Shown in pieces: positions 1-7,481 of a stretch of DNA of 23,229 bases. The DNA comes from Rubrivivax sp. Its GTDB lineage: Bacteria; Pseudomonadota; Gammaproteobacteria; Burkholderiales; Burkholderiaceae_C. The position numbers and the translations under genes are program-made. How positions within the stretch are numbered: the stretch's first letter is position 1; each line of letters begins with the position of its first letter. Where the stretch lies: the NCBI GenBank assembly GCA_020851615.1, contig JADZCL010000287.1, positions 1 to 23,229 on the forward strand. Direction: 5' to 3'. The notes below the pieces were generated by a model. That model was not told the DNA's origin. It did not search any database and was given only the letters and a program-made list of their open reading frames with translations.

Positions 1-1
1 C

Positions 2-274
2 ATGAAGCTGGGCGCGATGAAGGCCCAACTGCCCTGGGCGCTGGAGTTCGCGGCACGTGCCTACTGCCTGCAAGGCGACACCGGTTGGAGTGCACGCGAA
101 GCGCTGGCGCCGCTGGGTGACGCCGCCGTGGTCGCCGGGACGGTGGATGCGCTGGTGGCGGCGATCGCGCACGACGCCCGGCCAGGCGACCACGTCGTCT
201 GCATGAGCAACGGCAGCTTCGCCGGCATCCATGCGCGGCTGCTGGCGGCACTGGCTGCCGAGCGCGCACGATGA
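2..274 (+). CDS. mpl: UDP-N-acetylmuramate:L-alanyl-gamma-D-glutamyl-meso-diaminopimelate ligase, C-terminal fragment
   Basis: Only the last 90 or so codons are in the window; the frame is open to the left edge, so the first ATG seen here is internal. Mpl ligates recycled murein tripeptide to UDP-MurNAc in the cytoplasm, feeding peptidoglycan recycling. The fragment has the typical C-terminal domain ending of the family, including a PGDHVV segment followed by MSNGSFAGIH, which matches the MSNGGFxGIH signature I associate with Mpl and which distinguishes it from MurC. The stop codon overlaps the start of the next gene in an ATGA arrangement at 271-274, suggesting translational coupling. AmpD, another recycling enzyme, lies elsewhere in this window. 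The call rests on a short fragment but the signature is distinctive. Confidence 0.82.
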   Translation: MKLGAMKAQLPWALEFAARAYCLQGDTGWSAREALAPLGDAAVVAGTVDALVAAIAHDARPGDHVVCMSNGSFAGIHARLLAALAAERAR

Positions 275-888
275 ATGTGAATGCGCCAGCCCAGGCGATC
301 AGCGCACCGACGCACCTGCTCTACCTGCACGGGTTCCGTTCGTCGCCGCGCTCGTTCAAGGCGCTGCGCCTGCAGGAGTGGCTGCAGCAGCATCGCCCCG
401 ATGTCACCTGCTCCTGCCCACAACTGCCGCCCTCGCCGCTGCTTGCGCTGGCCCAGGTGCTCGCCACGTTGCGCGGTTGGCCCAGCGGGCAGGTGGCGGT
501 GCTTGGCAGCTCGCTGGGCGGCTTCTATGCAACCGTCGCAGCCGAGGCCGTCGGCTGCCCTGCCGTGGTGATCAATCCGGCGGTGAACCCCGCGCGTGAC
601 CTGGCCTGGCATGTCGGCATGCAGACCGGCTACCACGACCCGACTCAGCACTTCGAATTCCGGCCCGAGTACGTCGACGCGCTGCGCGTCCTCACGCCGG
701 CGGCCCTCACCCGGCGCGAGCGCTACCTGGCACTCATCGCCAAGGGTGACGAGCTGCTGGACTGGCGCGAGATGGCTGCGCGCTACGCGGGCTGTTCACT
801 GCGGCTCGTCGAGGGCAGCGACCACGGCCTGTCGGACTTCGACGAGCACCTCCCCTTCCTTCTGCACTTCCTGCAACTGACACCATGA
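271..888 (+). CDS. YqiA-type alpha/beta-hydrolase (esterase)
   Basis: A 205-residue alpha/beta-hydrolase of the YqiA/YcfP (UPF0227) type, small cytoplasmic esterases whose physiological substrate is poorly known. Visible elements are LYLHGF at about residues 17-22 (beta-strand and oxyanion region), a nucleophile elbow GSSLGG at 79-84 with Ser81 as likely nucleophile, a KGDELLDW segment with Asp160 as likely acid, and SDHGL with His185 as catalytic histidine. Length fits the family. The ATG at 271 overlaps the mpl stop, and its own TGA overlaps the ATG of the next gene, so all three genes are probably read as one coupled unit. No signal peptide is visible. The catalytic triad assignment is inferred from motif order. 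Confidence 0.85.
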   Translation: MNVNAPAQAISAPTHLLYLHGFRSSPRSFKALRLQEWLQQHRPDVTCSCPQLPPSPLLALAQVLATLRGWPSGQVAVLGSSLGGFYATVAAEAVGCPAVVINPAVNPARDLAWHVGMQTGYHDPTQHFEFRPEYVDALRVLTPAALTRRERYLALIAKGDELLDWREMAARYAGCSLRLVEGSDHGLSDFDEHLPFLLHFLQLTP

Positions 889-1634
889 GACTCCAGCACA
901 AGATCGCCATCATCACCGGCGCGGCGCAGGGCATCGGCCTGGCCACCGCGCTCAAGTTCGTCCAAGAGGGTGCAACCGTGCACCTGTGCGACATGCACGC
1001 CGGCGCCATCGACGACGCGGTCGCACGATGTGCGGCCGCTGCCGGGGCCGAGGCTCGCGCCTTCGGCCACCTCGTGGACGTCACCCGCCGCGAGCAGGTC
1101 GACGCGATGGTGGCCAAGGTCAAGGCGGCCCACGGCCGCATCGACGTGCTTGTCAACAACGCCGGCATTACGCAGGACGCGCGGCTGCAGAAGATGAGCC
1201 TGCAGCAGTTCGACTCCGTCATCGACGTCAACCTGCGCGGCGTCTTCCACTGCACGCAGGCGGTGGTCGACACCATGGTTGCGCAGGGCAGCGGGGTGAT
1301 CCTCAACGCCAGCAGCGTCGTCGGCCTCTACGGCAACTACGGGCAGACGAACTATGCGGCGTCCAAGTTCGGCGTCATCGGCTTCGCCAAGACCTGGAGC
1401 CGCGAGCTCGGGCCCAAGGGCATCCGCGTGAATGCGGTGGCGCCGGGCTTCGTGGAGACACCGATCCTCGAGACCATCCCCGAGAAGGTGCTCGAGCAGT
1501 TGCGCGAGCATGTGCCGCTCAAGCGCCTGGGGCGCCCCGAGGAGATCGCCAACGTCTACGCCTTTCTGGCCAGTGACGAGGCCAGCTACATCAACGGCAC
1601 GGTGATCGAGGTCTCGGGCGGCATGTCGGTCTGA
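885..1634 (+). CDS. Short-chain dehydrogenase/reductase, FabG / acetoacetyl-CoA reductase-like
   Basis: A 249-residue classical SDR. It has the Rossmann cofactor motif TGAAQGIG at residues 11-18, NNAG at 91-94, Asn116, Ser144 and the active-site YxxxK at Tyr157/Lys161, plus a PG motif after the sixth strand (VAPGFVET). Length and motif spacing fit 3-oxoacyl-ACP reductase (FabG) and the acetoacetyl-CoA reductase PhaB group, which cannot be separated by eye. It is probably an NADPH-dependent cytoplasmic enzyme. It is not next to other fab or pha genes; it follows a YqiA-type esterase with a 4-base ATGA overlap and precedes an RNase gene, so this copy is likely a paralogue rather than the principal fab-cluster FabG. 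Substrate is uncertain. Confidence 0.85.
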   Translation: MRLQHKIAIITGAAQGIGLATALKFVQEGATVHLCDMHAGAIDDAVARCAAAAGAEARAFGHLVDVTRREQVDAMVAKVKAAHGRIDVLVNNAGITQDARLQKMSLQQFDSVIDVNLRGVFHCTQAVVDTMVAQGSGVILNASSVVGLYGNYGQTNYAASKFGVIGFAKTWSRELGPKGIRVNAVAPGFVETPILETIPEKVLEQLREHVPLKRLGRPEEIANVYAFLASDEASYINGTVIEVSGGMSV

Positions 1635-1697
1635 CCGGCACCCGCGCGGTCGCGGCGGCGGCGACAGCAGCTGGCGCGGCAAGCGTCGAGGCCGCTT

Positions 1698-1706
1698 TGC
1701 GACAAT
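1698..1706 (+). promoter_or_regulatory. Candidate extended -10 element ahead of the RNase II gene
   Basis: TGC followed by GACAAT reads as an extended -10 (TGn plus a 4/6 match to TATAAT). There is no convincing -35 at the right distance. The predicted transcription start, about 7 bases after the -10, coincides with the GTG start codon at 1713, which would make a leaderless mRNA. No Shine-Dalgarno sequence precedes that GTG. Confidence 0.35.
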
Positions 1707-1712
1707 CGCGCC

Positions 1713-3755
1713 GTGACCTACGCACTCTTCGACGACGCGGGCAAGTTCTTCGCCGGCCGCGTGATGGACCAGACGCAGGGCTCGGTGCAGATCGAGCTCG
1801 AATCAGGCAAGCGCGTGAAGGCCAAGGCGGCGCATGTCCTGCTGCATTTCGACCAGCCGGCGCCCGCGCAGCTGCTGGTGGATGCGCAGGCGCTGGCGCA
1901 GGAGATCGACCTCGACCTGGCCTGGGAGTTCGCGCCGGCGGAGGAGTTCGGGTTCGCCGAGCTGGCACGCGAGTACTTCAGCACCAGCGCCAGCGCCGCG
2001 CAACAGGCCGCGATGCTGCTGCGCCTGTTCGATGCGCCGCACTATTTCCGGCGCGCCGGGAAGGGGCGCTTTCGCCGGGCCGACGCCGAGACCGTCAAGG
2101 CGGCGCTGCTGGGGATCGAGCGCAAGCGGCAACTCGCCGCGCAGATCGAGCAATGGGCCGACGAGATCGCGCAGGGCCGCTGTCCGCCCGCGGTGCGCGA
2201 GCAGATCTACCGCATCCTCTTCAAGCCCGACAAGAACGGTGCCGAGTACAAGGCCGTGGTCGAGGCGGCGCGGCGCACGCAGCGCTCGCCGCTGGAGCTG
2301 CTGCAGGGCGCCGGCGCGATCGACAGCCCCTACCAGTTCCACTGGAAGCGTTTCCTGTTCGAGCAGTTCCCGCAAGGCGTGGCCTTCCCCGTGGTGCAGG
2401 CCCCGGCGATCGAGGAAGAGCTGCCACTGGCAGCGGTGCAGGCCTTCTCGATCGACGACTCGCATACCACCGAGATCGATGACGCGCTCTCGGTCCAGGG
2501 TCTGGGCAGCGGGCGGGTGACCTTTGGCGTGCACATCGCAGCGCCGGGCCTGGCGATCACGCCGGACTCCGATCTGGACCGCCTGGCGCGCGCGCGCATG
2601 TCCACCGTCTACATGCCCGGCGGCAAGCTGACCATGCTGCCCGAGGAGGTGGTGCAGGCCTACACGCTGGCCGAGGGCCGCGACTGCCCCGCCGTCAGCA
2701 TCTATTTCAGCATCGACGAGGAGACGCTCCAGGTCCAGGAGAGTCACACCCGGCTCGAGCGGGTCCCCATCGTCAGCAACCTGCGCCACGATGCGCTCGA
2801 CGACACCGTCACCGCCGCGACGCTGTGCGGCGAGCAGGAGGCCACCTACCCGCACGCCGCCGCACTTGCCTTCGCCTGGCGACTGGCGCAGGCGCTCAAG
2901 GCCAGGCGCGAGGTCGTGCGCGGCAAGCCGGAGACCTTCACCCGCCCCGACTACAGCTTCGCCCTGGAGCCCGCGACCGGCGCACCGACGGGTGCAGAGC
3001 GCGTGCAGATCAGCACGCGCCGGCGTGGGGCGCCGCTGGACCTGATCGTCTCCGAGGCCATGATCCTGGCCAACAGCAGCTGGGGCGGCTGGCTGGCCGA
3101 GCTCGGCGTGCCGGGCATCTACCGCAGCCAGGCCAGCCTGTTGCCTGGCGTGAAGGTACGCATGGGCACCAAGCCTGCGCCGCACGCCGGCATGGGTGTG
3201 GCGCAGTACACCTGGGCCACCTCGCCCCTGCGCCGCTACGCCGATCTGGTCAACCAGTGGCAGATCATCGCCTGCGCCCGCCACGGCCGGACGGCGGCCC
3301 TGGCCGCGACCTTCAAGCCGCGCGACGCCGCACTTTTCTCGATCGTCTCGGGCTTCGACGCGGCGTACACGGCCTATGGCGACTTCCAGCATGCGATCGA
3401 GCGCTTCTGGACGCTGCGCTGGATCGAGCAGAACGACTGTCGCGAGCTCGAGGCCGCGGTCATGAAGGACGGATTGGTGCGCGCCGAGACGCTGCCGCTG
3501 GTCTTGCGGGTCCCCGGGACCGAGGACTTCGCACGCGGCACGCATGTGCGGCTGCGCGTGCTGGGCGTGGACCTGTTGACGCTGGACCTGCACGCCCAAT
3601 TGCTGCAGCGCCTTGACGAGCCCGCGAGCGGCGATGACGGCGCCGATGCCGACGAAGACGCCGAGTGCAGCGGCCCACTCACCTTGGCCATCGACGTGGC
3701 GGAGCCCACGCCCGCCGTCGACACCGCCGCTGCGGCCGACGGCGTGGTGCCCTGA
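1713..3755 (+). CDS. rnb: RNase II-family 3'-5' exoribonuclease (RNB domain)
   Basis: A 680-residue RNB-domain protein that should degrade single-stranded RNA processively from the 3' end in the cytoplasm. The catalytic metal-binding segment lies at residues 247-259 (IDDSHTTEIDDAL, with Asp248, Glu254, Asp256, Asp257), and the RNB signature TSPLRRYADLVNQW starts at Thr503. Residues before about 230 form an N-terminal region that does not look like the two cold-shock domains of E. coli RNase II; it is closer to what I recall of cyanobacterial and plastid RNB proteins, as is the Glu in place of the second conserved Asp. The C-terminus is acidic and Ala-rich. GTG at 1713 is chosen because the conserved-looking N-terminus (TYALFDDAGKFF) begins there and nothing plausible lies upstream. 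A TonB-like gene follows after 9 bases. Confidence 0.85.
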   Translation: MTYALFDDAGKFFAGRVMDQTQGSVQIELESGKRVKAKAAHVLLHFDQPAPAQLLVDAQALAQEIDLDLAWEFAPAEEFGFAELAREYFSTSASAAQQAAMLLRLFDAPHYFRRAGKGRFRRADAETVKAALLGIERKRQLAAQIEQWADEIAQGRCPPAVREQIYRILFKPDKNGAEYKAVVEAARRTQRSPLELLQGAGAIDSPYQFHWKRFLFEQFPQGVAFPVVQAPAIEEELPLAAVQAFSIDDSHTTEIDDALSVQGLGSGRVTFGVHIAAPGLAITPDSDLDRLARARMSTVYMPGGKLTMLPEEVVQAYTLAEGRDCPAVSIYFSIDEETLQVQESHTRLERVPIVSNLRHDALDDTVTAATLCGEQEATYPHAAALAFAWRLAQALKARREVVRGKPETFTRPDYSFALEPATGAPTGAERVQISTRRRGAPLDLIVSEAMILANSSWGGWLAELGVPGIYRSQASLLPGVKVRMGTKPAPHAGMGVAQYTWATSPLRRYADLVNQWQIIACARHGRTAALAATFKPRDAALFSIVSGFDAAYTAYGDFQHAIERFWTLRWIEQNDCRELEAAVMKDGLVRAETLPLVLRVPGTEDFARGTHVRLRVLGVDLLTLDLHAQLLQRLDEPASGDDGADADEDAECSGPLTLAIDVAEPTPAVDTAAAADGVVP

Positions 3756-3764
3756 GCCGCATAC

Positions 3765-4646
3765 ATGCCCGTGGCCGGCAAGTCCGCGCTCACGCCGCTG
3801 CACTGGGCCGTGCTGGTCTCGCTGGCCTTCCACGCCGGCTTGCTGACGCTGCGGCTGGCCGACCCCGAACGCTTCAACCGCGTGTTTCGCGACACGCCGC
3901 TCGAGGTCATCCTCGTCAACGCCCACTCGAGCGAAGCGCCGACTCGAGCACAGGCGATCGCGCAAGCCAACCTGGCCGGCGGCGGCAATGTCGAGCGGGG
4001 CCGCGCGCAGTCGCCCCTGCCCGCGCACGCGGTGGCCGAGATCGGTGACGCACCCGAAGAGGCGCAGCGGCGCATCAACGCGCTGCAGCAGCAGCAGCAG
4101 CAATTGCTGGCCCAGGTGCGGCGCGAGCTGGCGTTGCTGGCCAGCCCCGCCCCGCAGCAGGAGGCCGGGCATCCGAACGCCCGTGAGCAGGAGGAACGCA
4201 AGCGCCAGTTGCTGCGCCTGCTGGCCGAGATCGAGAAACGCATCAACGACGAGAACGCACGGCCCAAGAAGCGCTACATCAGCCCGGCCACGCAGGAGGC
4301 GGTTTACGCGGTGTACTACGACGCGCTCAAGCAGCGCATCGAGGAACGCGGCACGCGCGACTTCCCGGAGCATCAGGGCCGCAAGCTCTATGGTGAGCTG
4401 ACGATGAACGTCACCGTCGACGCGCAGGGCCGCCTCGTCGAGGCCGAGATCGTGCGCCCGTCGCGGAACCGGCTGCTCGACCAGCGCGCGCTGGCCATCG
4501 TGCGCGCCGCCAGTCCCTTCGGCCCCTTCAGCGCGGCGATGCGGCGCGAAGCCGACCAGATCGTCATCACCTCGCGCTTTCGCTTCACCCGCGACGAAGG
4601 CCTGGAAGCCACCTTTGGCGACAGCCGTCGCACTACACCGCCATGA
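3765..4646 (+). CDS. TonB-like energy-transducing protein with glutamine-rich coiled-coil linker
   Basis: A 293-residue inner-membrane protein. Residues 12-30 form one N-terminal membrane helix containing a His (FHAGLL), like the TonB transmembrane anchor. Residues 98-165 are charged and Gln-rich, including six consecutive glutamines at 108-113 encoded by five CAG codons and one CAA, and are predicted to be helical. Residues about 176-276 resemble the TonB C-terminal periplasmic domain (ELTMNVTVDAQGRLVEAEIVRPS...LDQRALAIVRAASPFGPF). TonB proteins use the proton gradient via ExbB/ExbD to energise outer-membrane transport, but the usual Pro/Glu/Lys-rich periplasmic spanner is absent and no exbBD or receptor gene is nearby, so the partner is unknown. 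The stop overlaps the aroE start (ATGA at 4643-4646). Confidence 0.78.
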   Translation: MPVAGKSALTPLHWAVLVSLAFHAGLLTLRLADPERFNRVFRDTPLEVILVNAHSSEAPTRAQAIAQANLAGGGNVERGRAQSPLPAHAVAEIGDAPEEAQRRINALQQQQQQLLAQVRRELALLASPAPQQEAGHPNAREQEERKRQLLRLLAEIEKRINDENARPKKRYISPATQEAVYAVYYDALKQRIEERGTRDFPEHQGRKLYGELTMNVTVDAQGRLVEAEIVRPSRNRLLDQRALAIVRAASPFGPFSAAMRREADQIVITSRFRFTRDEGLEATFGDSRRTTPP

Positions 4647-5506
4647 GCATCCACCCGCCCGACCCCGCAGCGAGACGCTACGCCGTGATCGGCCACCCGG
4701 TGGCGCACAGCCGCTCGCCCTTCATCCATGCAGCCTTTGCTGCACAGACCGGTGTGGCGATCGAGTACGAACGCATCGACTGCGCAGCAGACGGCTTCGC
4801 CGCCGCCGTGCGCGCCTTCGCCGACGGCGGCGGTGCGGGCTGCAACATCACGGTGCCCTTCAAATTCGAGGCGGCGGCGCTGGCAGCGACCTGCACCGCG
4901 CGGGCACGCCTGGCCGGCGCCGTGAACACCCTGCGTCTGGACCGAGGCGGCTGGCTCGGCGACAACACCGACGGCTGCGGCCTGCTGCGCGACCTCGAAG
5001 TCCATGCCGGCTGCTCGCTGGCGGGCCGGCATGTGCTGCTGATCGGCGCCGGGGGTGCTGCCGCCGGCGTGCTCGGGCCCTTGCTGCAGGCCCGCCCGCG
5101 CCTGCTGGTCCTGGTCAACCGCAGCGCCGCTCGCGCGCAGGCGCTGGCACAGCGACACGCCGAGCTCGCCCACGCCGCCGGCGTCGACCTGCAGACCGCC
5201 GCCATCGAGGAGCCGGGGCGGGCTTTCGACCTCGTCATCAATGCCAGCGCCAGCAGCCTGCAGGGGGCCGGCGTGCCCGTGCCCGACTGCGTGCTCGCCC
5301 CGCAGGCACTGGCCGTCGACCTCATGTACGGCGCCGCGGCCCAGCCCTTTCTCGACTGGGCCGCCCGCCTCGGCGCACGCGGGCGTGACGGCCTGGGCAT
5401 GCTGGTCGAACAGGCCGCCGAGGCCTTCCTCGTCTGGCACGGCGTACGCCCCGACGGCGCGGCGGTCCTGCAGACGCTGCGCGAGCAACTGGCGGGCGGG
5501 CGATGA
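4643..5506 (+). CDS. aroE: Shikimate dehydrogenase
   Basis: A 287-residue AroE, which reduces 3-dehydroshikimate to shikimate with NADPH in the chorismate pathway (cytoplasm). Shikimate-binding elements visible are SRSP at residues 23-26, NITVPFK ending in the catalytic Lys74, Asn95 in GAVNT and Asp110 in DNTDG. The nucleotide-binding glycine motif GAGGAA is at 135-140, followed by the NADPH-phosphate-type NRS segment. A glycine/Gln motif DGLGMLVEQ near residue 250 is also typical. Length is slightly above the usual 270-280. It overlaps both neighbours by 4 bases (ATGA with the TonB-like gene and with mtgA). aroQ, another shikimate enzyme, lies 2 kb downstream on the same strand, but four genes intervene and aroQ has its own leader. 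Confidence 0.95.
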   Translation: MSIHPPDPAARRYAVIGHPVAHSRSPFIHAAFAAQTGVAIEYERIDCAADGFAAAVRAFADGGGAGCNITVPFKFEAAALAATCTARARLAGAVNTLRLDRGGWLGDNTDGCGLLRDLEVHAGCSLAGRHVLLIGAGGAAAGVLGPLLQARPRLLVLVNRSAARAQALAQRHAELAHAAGVDLQTAAIEEPGRAFDLVINASASSLQGAGVPVPDCVLAPQALAVDLMYGAAAQPFLDWAARLGARGRDGLGMLVEQAAEAFLVWHGVRPDGAAVLQTLREQLAGGR

Positions 5507-6240
5507 AGCTCAACCGTGCGCTGCACCGCACGCTGCAGGCGCTGGCGCTGCTGGCCTGGTGTGCACTGGCGCTGCAACTGGCGTTTGCGCTGCGCATCGT
5601 GCTCATGACCGTGATCGATCCGGCATCGACCACCTTCCAGCGCAGCGAGATCCTGCGTCTGCTGGTGGATACCCAACGCATCACCTGGAGCCAGGAGTGG
5701 CGCGCGGGTGCGGGCATCTCGGCGCATCTGCAGCGCGCGGTCATCGCCAGCGAGGACGCCGACTTCGCCCAGCACGCCGGCGTCGACTGGGACGCCATCG
5801 ACAAGGCCCGGGATCGCAACCAGCGTGCGCAGGTCCGCGCCGAGCGACGCGGCGCGGCCGCCAGGCCCCCCCGGTTGCGCGGCGGCTCGACGATCACCCA
5901 GCAGCTGGCGAAGAATCTGTTCCTGTCCGGTGAGCGCACGGTGCTGCGCAAGGGGCAGGAACTGCTGCTGACCTGGATGCTCGAGCTGCTGCTCAGCAAG
6001 CAGCGCATTCTCGAGCTCTACCTGAACCACGTCGAATGGGGCGAGGGCGTCTTCGGCGCCCAGGCCGCAGCCAGGCACTACTTCCGCGTCGACGCCGACC
6101 GCCTGTCGCCGATGCAGGCCGCCCGGCTGGCCGTCATGCTGCCGGCACCCAAGCGCTTCGAGCGGCAGCCGGCGTCGGCCTACCTGCAAGCCCGCAGCGC
6201 GACCATCCTCGCGCGCATGCAGGCGGTGGAATTGCCGTGA
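5503..6240 (+). CDS. mtgA: Monofunctional biosynthetic peptidoglycan transglycosylase
   Basis: A 245-residue GT51 glycosyltransferase that polymerises lipid II glycan strands at the inner membrane. One N-terminal membrane helix spans residues 11-38. The catalytic motif IASEDADFAQHAGVDWDAI contains Glu84 (likely base), and the second motif GGSTITQQLAKNLFL is at 127-141, followed by the family-typical SKQRILELYLNHVEWGEGVFGAQAAARHYF. Residues 106-126 form a basic insertion (RAQVRAERRGAAARPP region) between these motifs, longer than in the E. coli protein as I recall it. No transpeptidase domain is present, so it is the monofunctional form. ATG at 5503 overlaps the aroE stop; the mtgA stop overlaps a GTG start for the next gene. 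Confidence 0.93.
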   Translation: MKLNRALHRTLQALALLAWCALALQLAFALRIVLMTVIDPASTTFQRSEILRLLVDTQRITWSQEWRAGAGISAHLQRAVIASEDADFAQHAGVDWDAIDKARDRNQRAQVRAERRGAAARPPRLRGGSTITQQLAKNLFLSGERTVLRKGQELLLTWMLELLLSKQRILELYLNHVEWGEGVFGAQAAARHYFRVDADRLSPMQAARLAVMLPAPKRFERQPASAYLQARSATILARMQAVELP

Positions 6241-6854
6241 GCGCCCCGTTGGCAAGGCAGATTGCCGTCGCCGCGGCGCAGCGGATGGTGGAGGACGGCC
6301 TGGAGACCGGCGCCGCTCGCCATCTCGCGGCACAGGCGGTCGGCGGGCGCCGGCTGCGGCGCAGTGACTTGCCCGACCATGTGACAATCGAAGACGAAGT
6401 ACATGCTTACATTGCAACCTTCCATGCCGATAGCCAGCCCCTGGAGTTGCGCGCACTGCGCGAGCTTGCCTTGCACTGGATGAAGCGCCTGCAGGCCCAT
6501 CGTCCCCACCTGGCCGGGTCGGTATGGCGCGGCACCGCGACCCGTCGCTCGGCGATCCTGATCGATCTCTATTGCGATGACCCCAAGGGCGCCGAGATCG
6601 AGCTCGTCAACCAGGGAGTGGCCTTCGACAGCGGCGGCAACGCTCAGGCGAGCGCCCCCGCCGACTCGATCCTCACGCTGGCCGATCGCAGTCGGACCCT
6701 GAACGAGTTGGTGACCATCCACCTGCTGCTGCACGACCACGACGATCTGCGCGGCGCCCTGCGGCCGGATGCCCGCGGCCGCAGCTGGCGCGGCAGCCTG
6801 GCGGCACTGCAGCGCAGCCTGGATGAAGGCGCCAGCGCCCTGGGGGCACCATGA
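6237..6854 (+). CDS. Uncharacterised protein, possible degenerate nucleotidyltransferase fold
   Basis: Not a family whose function I can name. The open frame extends upstream inside mtgA, but a GTG at 6237 forms a GTGA overlap with the mtgA stop, as other genes here do, giving 205 residues. Residues 1-48 are helical and basic (QIAVAAAQRMVEDGLETGAARHL...), and 50-92 are amphipathic. Residues 93-128 contain GS (94-95), then RRSAILIDLYCDDPKGAEIELVNQG, recalling the GS...SDIDL layout of minimal nucleotidyltransferases, but the first Asp of the pair is Ala106. Residues 158-172 hold a His/Asp-rich IHLLLHDHDD. There is no signal peptide or membrane segment. It sits between mtgA and a TlpA-like gene, both with 4-base overlaps. 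Homologues in other Burkholderiales are expected from memory, not checked. Confidence 0.75.
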   Translation: MSAPLARQIAVAAAQRMVEDGLETGAARHLAAQAVGGRRLRRSDLPDHVTIEDEVHAYIATFHADSQPLELRALRELALHWMKRLQAHRPHLAGSVWRGTATRRSAILIDLYCDDPKGAEIELVNQGVAFDSGGNAQASAPADSILTLADRSRTLNELVTIHLLLHDHDDLRGALRPDARGRSWRGSLAALQRSLDEGASALGAP

Positions 6855-7369
6855 CCCGCAGGCAGACGCTGATTCTCGGTGCTGCGGGCCTGACGGCGGC
6901 CGTTGGCGGCGCGGGCCTGGCCTGGTGGCGGCTGCAACTGGCACCGGCACGCGTGGACGACAGCTTCTGGTCGCTGCGTTTCGCCCGCCCCGAAGGAGGT
7001 GAGTTCGCGCTCGCTTCGTTCCGTGGCCAGCCCTTGGTCATCAACTTCTGGGCCACCTGGTGCCCGCCCTGCCTGCAGGAGATGCCTGAACTGGACCGCA
7101 TCCAGGCCGAGCACAAGGCAGCCGGGGTCCAGGTCATCGGCCTGGCGCTCGAAGACGCGGCGCCGGTGCGCCAGTTCCTGGTCAAGCGGCCGGTGGGCTT
7201 TGCGATCGGCCTGGCCGGTCCCGGCGGCGTCGACCTGACGCGCCGCCTGGGCAACGACAAGGGCGGCCTGCCGTTCACGGCCGTCTTCGACCGCAGCGGC
7301 GAGCTGCGGCATCGCAAGCTTGGGCAGACCTCGTTTGCCGAACTCGATGGCTGGTTGCGCGGGCTCTGA
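6851..7369 (+). CDS. TlpA/ResA-like thioredoxin-fold protein, envelope-targeted
   Basis: A 172-residue thiol-disulfide oxidoreductase of the TlpA/ResA type. The N-terminus has a Tat-like twin-arginine motif (TRRQTLILG) followed by a hydrophobic stretch to residue 25, so the redox domain should lie in the periplasm, possibly anchored. The active site is WATWCPPC with Cys71 and Cys74, and the cis-proline loop is GLPFT at 139-143 (Pro141). Family members reduce apocytochrome c or other periplasmic thiols; a CcsA/YpjD-like gene occurs in this window, but 15 kb away and on the other strand, so a link is speculative. ATG at 6851 overlaps the upstream stop. The coupled run that starts at the TonB-like gene ends here. 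Confidence 0.88.
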   Translation: MTRRQTLILGAAGLTAAVGGAGLAWWRLQLAPARVDDSFWSLRFARPEGGEFALASFRGQPLVINFWATWCPPCLQEMPELDRIQAEHKAAGVQVIGLALEDAAPVRQFLVKRPVGFAIGLAGPGGVDLTRRLGNDKGGLPFTAVFDRSGELRHRKLGQTSFAELDGWLRGL

Positions 7370-7397
7370 CCAGGCCGTCGAGCGCGGCGCCGAATTT

Positions 7398-7415
7398 GCT
7401 CACAACCGCTCACAA
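7398..7415 (+). repeat. Short direct repeat upstream of aroQ
   Basis: GCTCACAA occurs twice (7398-7405 and 7408-7415) with a 10-bp period, in the 112-base leader between the thioredoxin-like gene and aroQ. This is the most A/T-rich part of the region, and a TAAAGT hexamer follows at 7422-7427. No -35 fits TAAAGT at normal spacing (TTGCTC at 7396 is 20 bp away). One-turn spacing could suit a regulator, but this is only suggestive. Confidence 0.4.
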
Positions 7416-7481
7416 ACCGCGTAAAGTTCGCCCTTCTTTGTTGGTGCGGGCCGCATGTGCAGCCCGTTCCGGTTTTTGACA

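Noticed and set aside
1803..4373. An 856-codon open frame on the - strand opposite the RNase II and TonB-like genes
   Set aside because: It is a mirror frame produced by G+C-rich codon bias; its translation is low-complexity Arg/Gln/Leu/Gly with no domain, while the + strand frames carry clear catalytic motifs.
6381..6410. TGTGACAAT resembling an extended -10 inside the uncharacterised gene, and a GTG that could be its start
   Set aside because: The following ATG is out of frame, and starting at this GTG would discard about 48 residues that look like a structured N-terminus and the GTGA overlap with mtgA.
7455..7481. Upstream in-frame ATG for aroQ
   Set aside because: It adds nine residues not typical of the family; conserved sequence begins right after the ATG at 7482.
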